The notes beneath the pieces are model-generated. The model saw only the letters and a program-made list of their open reading frames with translations. It made no database searches and had not been told where the DNA came from. 41,921 nucleotides of DNA from Clostridia bacterium (lineage in GTDB: Bacteria; Bacillota; Clostridia; Oscillospirales; CAG-272): assembly GCA_017501225.1 (NCBI GenBank), contig JAFVXH010000005.1, positions 1 through 41,921 of the forward strand. The letters run 5' to 3'. Made by a program: the position numbers and the translations under genes. Position 1 is the first letter of the stretch; each line of letters opens with the position of its first letter. This document shows, one piece after another, positions 32,073 to 40,171 of this stretch.

Positions 32073-33251
32073 TCAAAATTCAACGCGAATATGCGTAATC
32101 GTTGCACTTGCAAGCGCCTCCTCGACCAAGGCGTCAAAATCCAGCTTCTTTTCTTGCTCGATCACCTTGGAAAGCTCGGGGCGGGTGCGGGGATGCTTGG
32201 GCGTAAAGACCGTACAGCAATCCTCATAGGGTTGGATGGAGGTTTCGAAGGTCCCGATCTTGCGCGAGATCTTTATGATCTCCTCCTTGTCCATGCCGAT
32301 GCAGGGACGGAATACGGGAAGGGTCGCCAGCGGATCGGTCACACCGATCGCCTGCATGGTCTGCGATGCCACCTGACCAAGGCTCTCACCCGTAATAAGA
32401 CCTCCGCAGCCCCTTCGGTGCGCGATGCGATCGGCAATCGCCATCATGTAGCGGCGGAGCAGAAGCGTAAAGTAATCCTCGTCGCACGCCTTGACCAGCT
32501 CCTCCTGGATGTGCGTCAGCGATACCACGTGCACGTCAAACGAGCCCGCATACTGCGCGATCTCCCGCGCAAGCTCCATCACCTTTTCTCGCGCACGCTC
32601 GCTGGTGTACGGGAAGGATTCGAAGTGTACCGCCTCAAGCTGTACGCCTCGCTTTGCGATCATATAGCCCGCCACGGGGGAATCGATACCGCCCGAGAGC
32701 AAAAGCAATGCCTTTCCGTTGGTGCCCACGGGCATTCCGCCTGCTCCCTTGAACTGTCCTGCGTGAACGTAGGCGGCGTGCTCGCGGATCTCCACATGCA
32801 CCACGATCTCGGGGTTGTGAACGTCCACACGCAGACGCGGGAGCGCGGAAAGGATCTGCCCTCCGACCTCGCGCGCGATGGCGATGGAATCCAAGGGGAA
32901 GCGCTTGTCCGATCTCTTTGCCTCGACCTTAAAGGTCTTTTTGCCGTCCAGGAAGGGCGGAATATACGCGAGGGTGGTCCTGACGATATCTCCCATCTCT
33001 TTTTCGCAAACGGCACAGCGGCTGATGCCCACGATGCCGAACACCTTGGAGGCACTGTCAAACATGCCCTCCAGATCCGCCATATCGTCCAGCGGCTCGA
33101 TGATCAGCGTGCTTTGCGAAGCCGTAATGCTGAAATTGCCGAAATGCTTGGCGCGAAAGCGCATCGTCTTGCAAAGAGATTCCTCAAAATACCGCCGGTT
33201 GGCGCCCTTGAGCACGATCTCTCCGTATTTGCAAAGTAAGATTTCTTTCAT
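32073..33251 (-). CDS. thiI: tRNA 4-thiouridine sulfurtransferase (392 aa)
   Basis: Adenylates and thiolates U8 of tRNA and may supply sulfur for thiazole. Order: NFLD/THUMP domain (about 1-165), then PP-loop ATPase SGGIDSP (186-192), and C-terminal PYEDCCTVFTPKHP with the active cysteines at 345-346. There is no rhodanese domain, as in many Gram-positive ThiI, so sulfur comes from a separate desulfurase. It overlaps the upstream DUF2007 gene by 4 bases (ATGA). Confidence 0.95.
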   Translation of the reverse strand: MKEILLCKYGEIVLKGANRRYFEESLCKTMRFRAKHFGNFSITASQSTLIIEPLDDMADLEGMFDSASKVFGIVGISRCAVCEKEMGDIVRTTLAYIPPFLDGKKTFKVEAKRSDKRFPLDSIAIAREVGGQILSALPRLRVDVHNPEIVVHVEIREHAAYVHAGQFKGAGGMPVGTNGKALLLLSGGIDSPVAGYMIAKRGVQLEAVHFESFPYTSERAREKVMELAREIAQYAGSFDVHVVSLTHIQEELVKACDEDYFTLLLRRYMMAIADRIAHRRGCGGLITGESLGQVASQTMQAIGVTDPLATLPVFRPCIGMDKEEIIKISRKIGTFETSIQPYEDCCTVFTPKHPRTRPELSKVIEQEKKLDFDALVEEALASATITHIRVEF

Positions 33252-33559
33252 ATTCCGTCCTCATCCTCGCAAAGGGCTTCTCCGTCCTCTACGACCTCGC
33301 CGTTGCGGTAAGCCTCCAAAAGCTCCTGTGCCTTTTCCAGAAGCTCCTTGGGAACGAAAATATCGGTACCGAACATCGAATATCCCATGATCGCCTTGAC
33401 GGCAGCACCGCCTGCGCGCTCACGGATAAAGTAGGGGACGTTCTCCCCATCCAGAATGCTGCGCAGAAGGCTGAGCTCCGCGGGATTGTGCACCGTCGTC
33501 AGGTGCGCAACCTCTCCGTCGTGAGAGGTCACCTTATCAAGTCCAAAGAAAGCATCCAT
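33248..33559 (-). CDS. DUF2007-like small protein (103 aa)
   Basis: Pattern LTTVHNPAELSLLRSILDGENVPYFIRE and then DIFVPKELLEKAQELLEAY matches DUF2007 (PF09413), a small alpha/beta domain called a possible signal-transducing protein. A long acidic tail ends it. Starts 15 bases after the exonuclease stop and overlaps thiI by 4 bases, so it may act with one of them. Function unknown. Confidence 0.85.
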   Translation of the reverse strand: MDAFFGLDKVTSHDGEVAHLTTVHNPAELSLLRSILDGENVPYFIRERAGGAAVKAIMGYSMFGTDIFVPKELLEKAQELLEAYRNGEVVEDGEALCEDEDGI

Positions 33560-33574
33560 GCTTCCGTTCTCCTT

Positions 33575-34657
33575 TCAGTCCTCGTAATAATTCGGGAAGA
33601 GCTTTTCCCACACCTTTGCGCATCCGACGGTATCGGCGATCGAGGTGTGCGCAACGCCGTCCCATTCAATGCCGAGCCGCTCCATCGCGTCCGAAAGAGA
33701 TGCGTGCACCATGTCGGGATAATGCTCGGACTGGAAGCGCACGAACTCGTTGGCGGCACAGCGTGCCTTGCTGTGCAAGACTTCCTGCTCGGCGGGGGTG
33801 GCGTAGATCTTTTTGATGTGGCTGTAATCGGTGGAGATCCCGTATGCCACGATGATATCCGCGCTGTCAAAAATATGCTTGAGCGTCGGGGTCAGATCGG
33901 AGAGCATCGGCGCGTCCACAACCATATCGGGCGTAATGCCGTGGATCTTTTCGGTGCGCTTCCACTTTCTCTTGTGCACGGGCTTGACCAGCGTGTCCAT
34001 GATCACCCTGCCCGTACCGTCCACGATGGAGATCGACAGGATCTCGTCGTGATCGTACACACCCGTCAGCTCCAGATCGAAAAAGAGCACCTTTTCGCGC
34101 TTTTGATGATAGAATTCGTTTCGGTGCGCATCGCCCTCCGCACGGCGGATCGCCAGATCCCGCTCAAAGCAGGCACGGCAAAGCTTGCGGCGGAAGCGTA
34201 CGTCCCCTCCGCATTCCACGCACATTAAAGGGCGGCGCTTTGCGGTCTTCTTGTCGTAAAAGTAGAGAATGCTTTTGTCATTGCGCACCGTGTACGCCAC
34301 GGGCTCCTCAATGACGTCATAGTTCATCTGATCCAGGCGCTCCTTGGAATAGTATCCGCAGGATGCGGCACGCTTGGTGCTCATCCGCACGATCACAGCA
34401 CCGCTCTCAGTCGTCATGCTCTCGGTCGGCTGAACCGGCGTGTACCAAAGCTCAGGCGGCGCCTCAACGACACGGCCGGGATCAAAAAAGTATGTAATGC
34501 TGCCGTCGGGATTCTCATCGTAAGCGATGGGATCACCCGCGGGCATCAGGTGCATCTTGTTCAGAATGGGGCGCGTCAGATAGTGCTTCTTGTCCGCCTC
34601 TGCGGGGCTCATTTGCGGGATCACTGCTCCCGAACGCAATTTCATGGTTGGTTTCAA
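33575..34657 (-). CDS. DEDD exonuclease with unusual N-terminal and zinc-finger regions (360 aa)
   Basis: Residues about 188-360 form a DnaQ-like 3'-5' exonuclease: FFDLELTG holds D194/E196, HGITPDMVVDAP is ExoII-like, and HTSIADT is the HxxxxD Exo III. Before it, CVEC (146-149) and CRAC (160-163) form a likely zinc finger. The first 140 residues are unlike any family I know and contain two similar halves (each with ...GAVI...M.. and a D.S..YF or K.ILYFYD segment), suggesting a duplicated small domain. TTG 34657 is favoured because AGGAAAGGA lies 7-8 bases before it; ATG 34645 would be too far from that site. First gene of the eight-gene operon. Confidence 0.85.
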   Translation of the reverse strand: MKPTMKLRSGAVIPQMSPAEADKKHYLTRPILNKMHLMPAGDPIAYDENPDGSITYFFDPGRVVEAPPELWYTPVQPTESMTTESGAVIVRMSTKRAASCGYYSKERLDQMNYDVIEEPVAYTVRNDKSILYFYDKKTAKRRPLMCVECGGDVRFRRKLCRACFERDLAIRRAEGDAHRNEFYHQKREKVLFFDLELTGVYDHDEILSISIVDGTGRVIMDTLVKPVHKRKWKRTEKIHGITPDMVVDAPMLSDLTPTLKHIFDSADIIVAYGISTDYSHIKKIYATPAEQEVLHSKARCAANEFVRFQSEHYPDMVHASLSDAMERLGIEWDGVAHTSIADTVGCAKVWEKLFPNYYED

Positions 34658-34836
34658 CGAAAAAATCCTTTCCTACCGTTCAAGGCCTGAGCGTGCACGC
34701 CTGCGACGGGGAGAAAAGAAAATACCTCCCTTGGCAGCGGTCGCCGACCTTCCAATCGGTTTGCTCTCATCTTTTTTGAGCGAATCAAATTTTTGCGTTC
34801 CCTCGCGCGCACGCACGTGGGAGCACATACGTATTT

Positions 34837-34865
34837 ATTATAACACAGTAAATTTCAAACTGCAA
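34837..34865 (-). promoter_or_regulatory. Promoter of the exonuclease-to-Toprim operon
   Basis: On the - strand, TTGCAG (34865-34860) and TATAAT (34842-34837), spacer 17. The leader to 34657 is about 170 bases and contains GCTC / GAGC and other small stems but no recognised riboswitch. Confidence 0.75.
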
Positions 34866-34948
34866 TAGCATCGTCGGATTTTCTTCGAAAAACTTAAAAT
34901 TATCCCTATTTTTTAGAAAAAGAATTGATATTATTCTAAAATTCGACA

Positions 34949-34986
34949 GAAAAAGAGCGCAAAACCGTCAAAAAACGGCTCGCGCC
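34949..34986 (-). terminator. Terminator of ClpP/TepA-like gene
   Basis: On the - strand, GCGC...CCGT / ACGG...GCGC hairpin followed by TCTTTTT. The rest of the 34658-35010 gap holds the operon promoter above and AT-rich sequence. Confidence 0.75.
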
Positions 34987-35010
34987 CTACTGTGGTTCTC
35001 ACAGAGTCCC

Positions 35011-35850
35011 CTATTCTATTTTCTCTTTTCCTTGTCCGTCTGGCTGTTTTTTGGGAGAATTTCTTTTTCTTTTTCGCCCCTCCTGCTTCTTTTGCCCCGA
35101 AACAAGCGACCGTAAAACCTCCAGGGCACGGCTAAGGCCACCCACCTCGTCTATGATCCCGTGCTCGACCGCCTCGTGTCCCTCTAAGATCGATCCGCAA
35201 TCGGTCGCCATCTGATCGGGACGCATCATCAAAGCCTCGATATCCTCTCTCTTTGCCTTGGAATGCGAGCAGATAAAGCTTACGATCCGCTTTTGCATCT
35301 CGCTCATGTAGCGAAAGGACTGCGGAACACCCACCACAAGACCGCTGATCCGCACGGGATGCACCGTCATGGTAGCACTCGGCACGATCAGGGAATAATC
35401 GGTCGCCGTGGCGAGCGGTACGCCGATGGAATGTCCGCCGCCAAGCACCAGCGATACCGTCGGCTTGCTCATGGAGGCAATCATCTCCGAGAGCGCAAGC
35501 CCTGCCTCAACGTCACCTCCCATGGTGTTCAGAATGAGCAGAACCCCATCCACGTCCTCGCTTTCCTCGATGGAAACCAGCAAAGGGATCAGCTGCTCGT
35601 ATTTGGTGGATTTTTGCCCCTCAGGGAGCAAATAGTGTCCCTCGATTTGCCCGATGACGGTGATGCATTCGAAACGCTCCTCCCGATTCCCCACCGACAT
35701 TCCGCCGCTCATTTCCAGATTTTCCAAATGCAGCTGTACCGTTTCTGCCTTTTTTCCTTCGGAGCGCTGCCCTCCGTCCTCCCTCTTTTCCGCCACGGCA
35801 GTATTCTTTCCGTTTGCCGCAAAGGTCGATCCGACTCTTTTTTTCTCCAT
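35011..35850 (-). CDS. TepA/ClpP-like serine protease (279 aa)
   Basis: The central domain has the ClpP fold: ECITVIGQIEGHYLLP start, LLILNTMGGDVEAGLAL oxyanion loop, GGGHSIGVP with nucleophile Ser141, and MTVHPVR with His164. Helices and the EHGIIDEVGG segment follow. The closest named relative is TepA, a ClpP-like protein tied to protein secretion or spore processes in Bacilli. A charged N-terminal tail and a Lys/Arg-rich C-terminal tail are extra. ATG 35850 has AAAGGA upstream; the frame runs to ATG 35880. Confidence 0.87.
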   Translation of the reverse strand: MEKKRVGSTFAANGKNTAVAEKREDGGQRSEGKKAETVQLHLENLEMSGGMSVGNREERFECITVIGQIEGHYLLPEGQKSTKYEQLIPLLVSIEESEDVDGVLLILNTMGGDVEAGLALSEMIASMSKPTVSLVLGGGHSIGVPLATATDYSLIVPSATMTVHPVRISGLVVGVPQSFRYMSEMQKRIVSFICSHSKAKREDIEALMMRPDQMATDCGSILEGHEAVEHGIIDEVGGLSRALEVLRSLVSGQKKQEGRKRKRNSPKKQPDGQGKEKIE

Positions 35851-35894
35851 ATTCGGAAGCATCCTTTCACAAGATTCCATAATTTGATGCTTTT

Positions 35895-35907
35895 TTCATA
35901 TTATGAA
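35895..35907. promoter_or_regulatory. 13-bp palindrome between TepA-like gene and pduL
   Basis: TTCATA-T-TATGAA, perfect. It lies upstream of both divergent genes and could be a regulator site. No regulator is encoded close by. Confidence 0.4.
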
Positions 35908-35952
35908 CAACAGAACCTATTCTTATGTAGGAATAATTATGAAAAAAAAGCC

Positions 35953-35981
35953 TTTACAATCCGCTTGCATTATGATATAAT
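35953..35981 (+). promoter_or_regulatory. Promoter of the pduL-GGGtGRT operon
   Basis: TTTACA (35953-35958) and TATAAT (35976-35981), spacer 17, about 70 bases before the start codon. Confidence 0.85.
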
Positions 35982-36052
35982 GTAAGAGAATGGAGATATA
36001 TGGGCTCCGATAACAATTTTAAATTATTTTTATTTAAGGAAGGTTTTACATT

Positions 36053-36631
36053 ATGGAAAACAAGGTTTTGGTTGAGACCTCTGCAAGACACATTCATCTG
36101 ACGCAGGAAGCAGTTGAGGCTCTTTACGGCAAGGGCGCTGAGCTGACCGTAAAGAAGATGCTGAGCCAGCCCGGTCAGTACGCAGCCGCAAACGAAAAGA
36201 TCACCCTCGTAGGCCCCAAGGGCAACCTCGCAGTCAGCGTTCTCGGCCCTGTCCGCAAGGCAAATCAGGTTGAGCTCTCCTTCTCCGACGCTCGCACGCT
36301 CGGTCTTGCCGGCGTTCCGGTTCGTGAGAGCGGCGACGTCGCAGGCACTCCCGGCCTCAAGCTCGTAGGTCCCGCAGGCGAAATCGAGATCAACGAGGGC
36401 GTTATCATCGCAAAAAGACACATCCACATGACCAGCGCTGACGCAAAGGCATTCGGCATCGAGGACAAGCAGATCGTGAAGGTCAAGATCACCAACGACT
36501 GCCGCACCACCATTTTTGACGACGTTGTTTGCCGTGTCAACGACACCTTCGGACTCGCTATGCACATCGACACCGATGAGTGCAACGCCGCTGCTGCGTT
36601 CGGCACGGTTTACGGCGAGGTTATCGCGTAA
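36053..36631 (+). CDS. pduL: Phosphate propanoyltransferase, PduL-type phosphotransacylase (192 aa)
   Basis: Interconverts acyl-CoA and acyl-phosphate (acetyl or propionyl). Zinc-binding motifs SARHIHL (10-16) and KRHIHM (121-126), each near the start of one of the two barrels, identify PduL. The N-terminus begins right at the catalytic domain, with no encapsulation peptide, so it should be a free cytosolic enzyme, giving acetyl-phosphate for ATP or acetate formation, as in many Clostridia. Strong site AAGGAAGG. First gene of a four-gene operon; codons look biased for high expression. Confidence 0.93.
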   Translation: MENKVLVETSARHIHLTQEAVEALYGKGAELTVKKMLSQPGQYAAANEKITLVGPKGNLAVSVLGPVRKANQVELSFSDARTLGLAGVPVRESGDVAGTPGLKLVGPAGEIEINEGVIIAKRHIHMTSADAKAFGIEDKQIVKVKITNDCRTTIFDDVVCRVNDTFGLAMHIDTDECNAAAAFGTVYGEVIA

Positions 36632-36642
36632 CGTCCAAAGAT

Positions 36643-37290
36643 ATGCGAATTTTATTTCAGGGTGACAGCATCACCGACGCGGGCAGAGATCGAAGAAACT
36701 ACCGCAATCTTGGAAACGGATACCCGAAATACACCGCAGAGCTTCTGACGGAAGCCTTCCCCACCGCTGACATCGATTTCATCAATCTCGGCATCAGCGG
36801 TGAGCGCACCGCAGGGCTGTTTGCCCGTCTTTACAACGATGCTATCGCGCTTGAGCCCGATAGCATCTCGGTTCTGATCGGCATCAACGACGTCTGGCAC
36901 CGTCACAATGCCGACCGCGTTGAAACCACGGACGAGATGGTCGAGATCAATTTCCGCGCAACGCTTGCACGCCTGCGCGCGCAGACGCATGCAAGAATCG
37001 TCGTCATGACGCCGTTTTTGCTGGATGCCGCGGACAAGGAGTCCTGGCGAGGTGAGGTCGAGCAGGTAGCAGAGATTGTAAAAAGGGTTGCCGCGGAATA
37101 TGCGGACGTCATCATCCCCTTGGATGAGATATTCGCCAATGCCCTGAAAACGGCACCCGAGCAGTGCTTCTACTCTCCTGACGGAGTGCATCCCAACGAA
37201 GCGGGCGCACGCCTGATCGCAGGCGCCTATTTCGATGCAGTCGCACCTTTGGTGGCAGAGTGCATCGAGCAATCCAATTCCACGCTGTAA
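36643..37290 (+). CDS. SGNH/GDSL-family hydrolase (215 aa)
   Basis: The four SGNH blocks are visible: FQGDSITDAGR (Ser), LGISGERT (Gly), IGINDVWHR (Asn) and SPDGVHPNEAG (Asp/His). No signal peptide, so cytoplasmic esterase or deacylase; members deacetylate sugars or cleave acyl esters. The start ATG 36643 lies 11 bases after the pduL stop, with only weak AAAG upstream, so it probably depends on coupling. Substrate unknown; a link to acyl-phosphate metabolism is inference. Confidence 0.9.
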   Translation: MRILFQGDSITDAGRDRRNYRNLGNGYPKYTAELLTEAFPTADIDFINLGISGERTAGLFARLYNDAIALEPDSISVLIGINDVWHRHNADRVETTDEMVEINFRATLARLRAQTHARIVVMTPFLLDAADKESWRGEVEQVAEIVKRVAAEYADVIIPLDEIFANALKTAPEQCFYSPDGVHPNEAGARLIAGAYFDAVAPLVAECIEQSNSTL

Positions 37291-37314
37291 AATTAATAAA
37301 AGGAGATACATAAC

Positions 37315-38031
37315 ATGAGCAACGTAAGCAATTGCCCTTACGCACAGAGCCTTGAGGTTCAGAACATGTGCGTTGTCAAAAAGGGCTGTGACCACGGTCC
37401 TGCTCCCCTGCCTGAGGAAGGCAAGTGGATCCAGGCAAAGCAAATCACCGACATTTCCGCATACACCCACGGTGTAGGCTGGTGCGCACCTCAGCAGGGC
37501 GCGTGCAAGCTCTCCCTCAACGTCAAGAACGGCATCATTGAGGAAGCACTCGTGGAGACCATCGGATGCTCCGGTATGACCCACTCTGCCGCTATGGCTG
37601 CCGAGATCCTTCCCGGCAAGACCATTCTGGAGGCTCTGAATACTGACCTGGTTTGCGATGCCATCAACACCGCAATGAGAGAGCTGTTCCTGCAGATCGT
37701 TTACGGTCGCAGCCAGTCCGCATTCTCCGAGGGCGGCCTTGTCATCGGAGCAGGCATGGAGGACCTCGGTAAGGGCGAGAGATCGATGGTCGGTACCATG
37801 TACGGCACCAAGGAAAAGGGCGTTCGTTATCTCGAGATGACCGAGGGCTACTGCACGCGCATGGCTCTGGACGAGAACAACGAGGTCATCGGATATGAGT
37901 TCGTATCTCTTGGCAAAATGACCGACTTCATCAAGAAGGGCATGGAACCCAACGAGGCTTACGAGAAGGCTAAGGGCACATACGGTAGATTCAATGATGC
38001 TGCAAAGTACATTGACCCCCGTAAGGAATAA
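37315..38031 (+). CDS. IscU/NifU-like iron-sulfur scaffold protein, GGGtGRT-associated (238 aa)
   Basis: The segment CKLSLNVKNGIIEEALVETIGCSGMTHSAAMAAEILPGKTILEAL has the shape of IscU/NifU-N scaffolds (second ligand Cys in the GC-G motif, here Cys85). Cysteines are at 7, 19, 25, 57, 64, 85, 114 and 180. An N-terminal extension with CVVKKGCDHG and a C-terminal part of about 100 residues are beyond normal IscU (about 130 aa). AGGAGA lies upstream of ATG 37315. It lies 21 bases before the GGGtGRT gene; these two families are commonly neighbours. No NifS/IscS or SUF gene is in the window, so it may serve a special cluster or enzyme. Confidence 0.88.
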   Translation: MSNVSNCPYAQSLEVQNMCVVKKGCDHGPAPLPEEGKWIQAKQITDISAYTHGVGWCAPQQGACKLSLNVKNGIIEEALVETIGCSGMTHSAAMAAEILPGKTILEALNTDLVCDAINTAMRELFLQIVYGRSQSAFSEGGLVIGAGMEDLGKGERSMVGTMYGTKEKGVRYLEMTEGYCTRMALDENNEVIGYEFVSLGKMTDFIKKGMEPNEAYEKAKGTYGRFNDAAKYIDPRKE

Positions 38032-38052
38032 TCGAAGGAGGTAGAATGTATC

Positions 38053-39051
38053 ATGGCAAAATTTGAAGGTTACGAAAGACGCGAGGCGAAGATCCTCGCC
38101 GTTTTGAAGGAATACGGAATCAACTCCATCGACGAGTGTAAGGAGATCTGCGACAGCTACGGCATCGATCCTTATAAGATCGTTGAGGAGACCCAGCCCA
38201 TCTGCTTCGAGAACGCAAAGTGGGCATACGTTGTAGGCGCTGCCATCGCAATCAAGAAGGGCTGCACCAAGGCTGCTGACGCCGCTGCCGCAATCGGTAT
38301 CGGTCTTCAGAGCTTCTGCATCCCCGGCTCGGTTGCCGAGAACAGAAAGGTCGGCTTGGGACACGGAAACCTCGGCAAAATGCTCCTCTCTGAGGAAACC
38401 GAGTGCTTCTGCTTCCTGGCAGGTCACGAGTCCTTCGCAGCTGCTGAGGGCGCAATCAAGATCGCTCTGAACGCAAACAAGGTCCGCAATAAGCCCCTGC
38501 GCGTCATTCTGAACGGTCTTGGCAAGGATGCCGCTTACATCATTTCCAGAATCAACGGCTTTACCTACGTAAAGACCGCATTCGATCCCTACACCGAAAC
38601 CGTCACCGTCCTTGAGGAGAAGCCCTTCTCCAAGGGTCCCAGAGCTGACGTAAAGTGCTACGGCTCGGATAACGTTCCCGAGGGCGTTGCGATCATGCGC
38701 CTGGAGAACGTTGGCGTTTCCATCACCGGTAACTCCACCAACCCCACCAGATTCCAGCACCCCGTTGCAGGAACCTACAAGAAGTGGTGCCAGGAGAACG
38801 GCGTGAAGTACTTCTCCGTTGCTTCCGGCGGAGGCACGGGACGTACGCTGCACCCCGATAACATGGCTGCAGGTCCTTCCTCTTACGGTATGACCGATAC
38901 CATGGGAAGAATGCACTCCGACGCACAGTTCGCAGGCTCCTCCTCCGTTCCCGCTCACGTAGAGATGATGGGTCTCATCGGCGCAGGTAACAACCCTATG
39001 GTCGGTATGACTGTAGCAGTTGCCGTTGCGATCGAGGAAGCAAGCAAATAA
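38053..39051 (+). CDS. GGGtGRT protein, function unknown (332 aa)
   Basis: The name motif GGGTGRT lies at 259-265 within VASGGGTGRTLHPDNMAAGPSSYGMTDT. Other conserved-looking stretches are PGSVAENRKVGLGHGNLGKMLL, AGHESFAAAEGAI and the end GLIGAGNNPMVGMTVAVA. Cysteines 29, 33, 51, 71, 89, 118, 120, 202 and 246 could bind a metal cluster; no known catalytic domain is clear. Very strong site GAAGGAGG upstream. It seems to be highly expressed and lies after the IscU-like gene. Probable joint role in Fe-S biology or a cluster-dependent reaction is inference from the pair. Confidence 0.9.
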   Translation: MAKFEGYERREAKILAVLKEYGINSIDECKEICDSYGIDPYKIVEETQPICFENAKWAYVVGAAIAIKKGCTKAADAAAAIGIGLQSFCIPGSVAENRKVGLGHGNLGKMLLSEETECFCFLAGHESFAAAEGAIKIALNANKVRNKPLRVILNGLGKDAAYIISRINGFTYVKTAFDPYTETVTVLEEKPFSKGPRADVKCYGSDNVPEGVAIMRLENVGVSITGNSTNPTRFQHPVAGTYKKWCQENGVKYFSVASGGGTGRTLHPDNMAAGPSSYGMTDTMGRMHSDAQFAGSSSVPAHVEMMGLIGAGNNPMVGMTVAVAVAIEEASK

Positions 39052-39130
39052 TCCTTGCGGCGTAAGGCTTTTTGAGATTTGCAGGGCTTCATTAGGGCTT
39101 TGTAAAAATCAAATCGCTGAAAATTGAACA

Positions 39131-39190
39131 ATAAAAAGTTGGACACATCATAAACGTATTTTCGTTCGTGATGTGTCCAATATTTTTTAT
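39131..39190 (+). terminator. Long hairpin at the core/mobile-element junction
   Basis: TTGGACACATCA (39140-39151) pairs perfectly with TGATGTGTCCAA (39170-39181); outer AATAAAAA / TTTTTATT and inner AACG/CGTT extend it. Sequence becomes AT-rich here. It can end the GGGtGRT operon and may mark the left edge of the element. The gap 39052-39130 holds a small CCTTGCG/CGTAAGG hairpin and no gene. Confidence 0.75.
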
Positions 39191-39210
39191 TTTAAAGGAG
39201 GATTTTCAAG

Positions 39211-40152
39211 GTGCAAAAGCTTAAAATGGCAAGAGGTGTAACGTTCACTTTTGAGGCAGGCTGCAACAAGTATTTAGAGAATTGTCGTCAGAGAAATTTA
39301 AGAGAAGGTACTATCGAACATTATCGACAGAGCTATGTGCAGTTCTTTAAGTACTTTGACCCTAAGATGTCTATTGAAGATGTTGATGATCAGGTCTATA
39401 AGAACTATGTTCTGCACCTCAAATCGACTCTTGATAATGATGTAAGTATCAACTCGTATCTTCGAGACCTCATAACAACCTTACACTTCTTTATGAATGA
39501 GGGCTGGATTCCACACTTCAAAATGCAAGCAATCAAAGTTGATAAAAGTCATATCGAAACCTATAACGAAAATGAGTTACAGTTGTTATTGAAGAAACCC
39601 AATATCAAGAAGTGTAGTTTTACAGAGTATCAGAGTTGGGTAATGACGAACTTTCTCTTTTCAACTGGAGTTAGACAAAGAAGCCTTATGAATATCAAAA
39701 TCAAAGATATAGACTTCGATAATAATGTGGTATACGTAAACGTTACTAAGAATAGAAAACCTTTGATAGTTCCACTTAATCAAACTATGATGAGTATTCT
39801 TGAAGAATACTTGAAGTACCGACATCACAAATCTAATGATGATTATCTATTCTGTAATAGCTTCGGACAGCAGCTTGTCAAAAGCACTTGTTATCATATG
39901 CTCTATGAATATAACAAAAGAAGAGGTGTTGAAACAACCGGAATTCACCGATATCGTCATACCTTTGCAAAGCAATGGATAATCAATGGCGGCAACGTTG
40001 TCTCGCTCTCAAAGCTTCTTGGACATAGCAGCTTGGACATAACACAGAACTATATCAATCTTCTCGTCAGCGAGGTGGCAAAGCAGGTTGACGAGTTTAA
40101 CGTGTTGGATAAATTCTATGGCAGAACCCATATTCCAATGGAAAAGGCTTAA
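39211..40152 (+). CDS. Tyrosine-type site-specific integrase (313 aa)
   Basis: N-terminal SAM-like core-binding domain (about 12-110) and C-terminal catalytic domain. The catalytic set is complete: R155 in STGVRQRS, K180/K183 in VTKNRK, H246 and R249 in HRYRH, H272 in LGHSS, and Y281 in QNYINLL. So the enzyme should be active. It starts at GTG 39211, with AAAGGAGG at 39194-39201. It follows a long hairpin and precedes the small accessory genes. No excisionase-like gene seen. Confidence 0.94.
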   Translation: MQKLKMARGVTFTFEAGCNKYLENCRQRNLREGTIEHYRQSYVQFFKYFDPKMSIEDVDDQVYKNYVLHLKSTLDNDVSINSYLRDLITTLHFFMNEGWIPHFKMQAIKVDKSHIETYNENELQLLLKKPNIKKCSFTEYQSWVMTNFLFSTGVRQRSLMNIKIKDIDFDNNVVYVNVTKNRKPLIVPLNQTMMSILEEYLKYRHHKSNDDYLFCNSFGQQLVKSTCYHMLYEYNKRRGVETTGIHRYRHTFAKQWIINGGNVVSLSKLLGHSSLDITQNYINLLVSEVAKQVDEFNVLDKFYGRTHIPMEKA

Positions 40153-40171
40153 TGATATAGGAGGAATACTT

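Noticed and set aside
32022..33239. 405-codon + strand frame opposite thiI
   Set aside because: Antisense shadow of thiI.
34658..34836. Possible riboswitch or T-box in the long operon leader
   Set aside because: No T-box sequence, specifier stem or known aptamer core could be seen; only small stems.
36053..36631. PduL as a sign of a bacterial microcompartment locus
   Set aside because: No shell protein genes are nearby and the protein lacks an N-terminal encapsulation peptide.
36652..38958. 768-codon open frame on the - strand opposite the SGNH, IscU-like and GGGtGRT genes
   Set aside because: It lies fully antisense to three well-supported genes with strong ribosome binding sites. Its sequence is rich in Leu, Val, Gly and Cys in the way mirror frames of GC-biased genes are, and it has no ribosome binding site or promoter.
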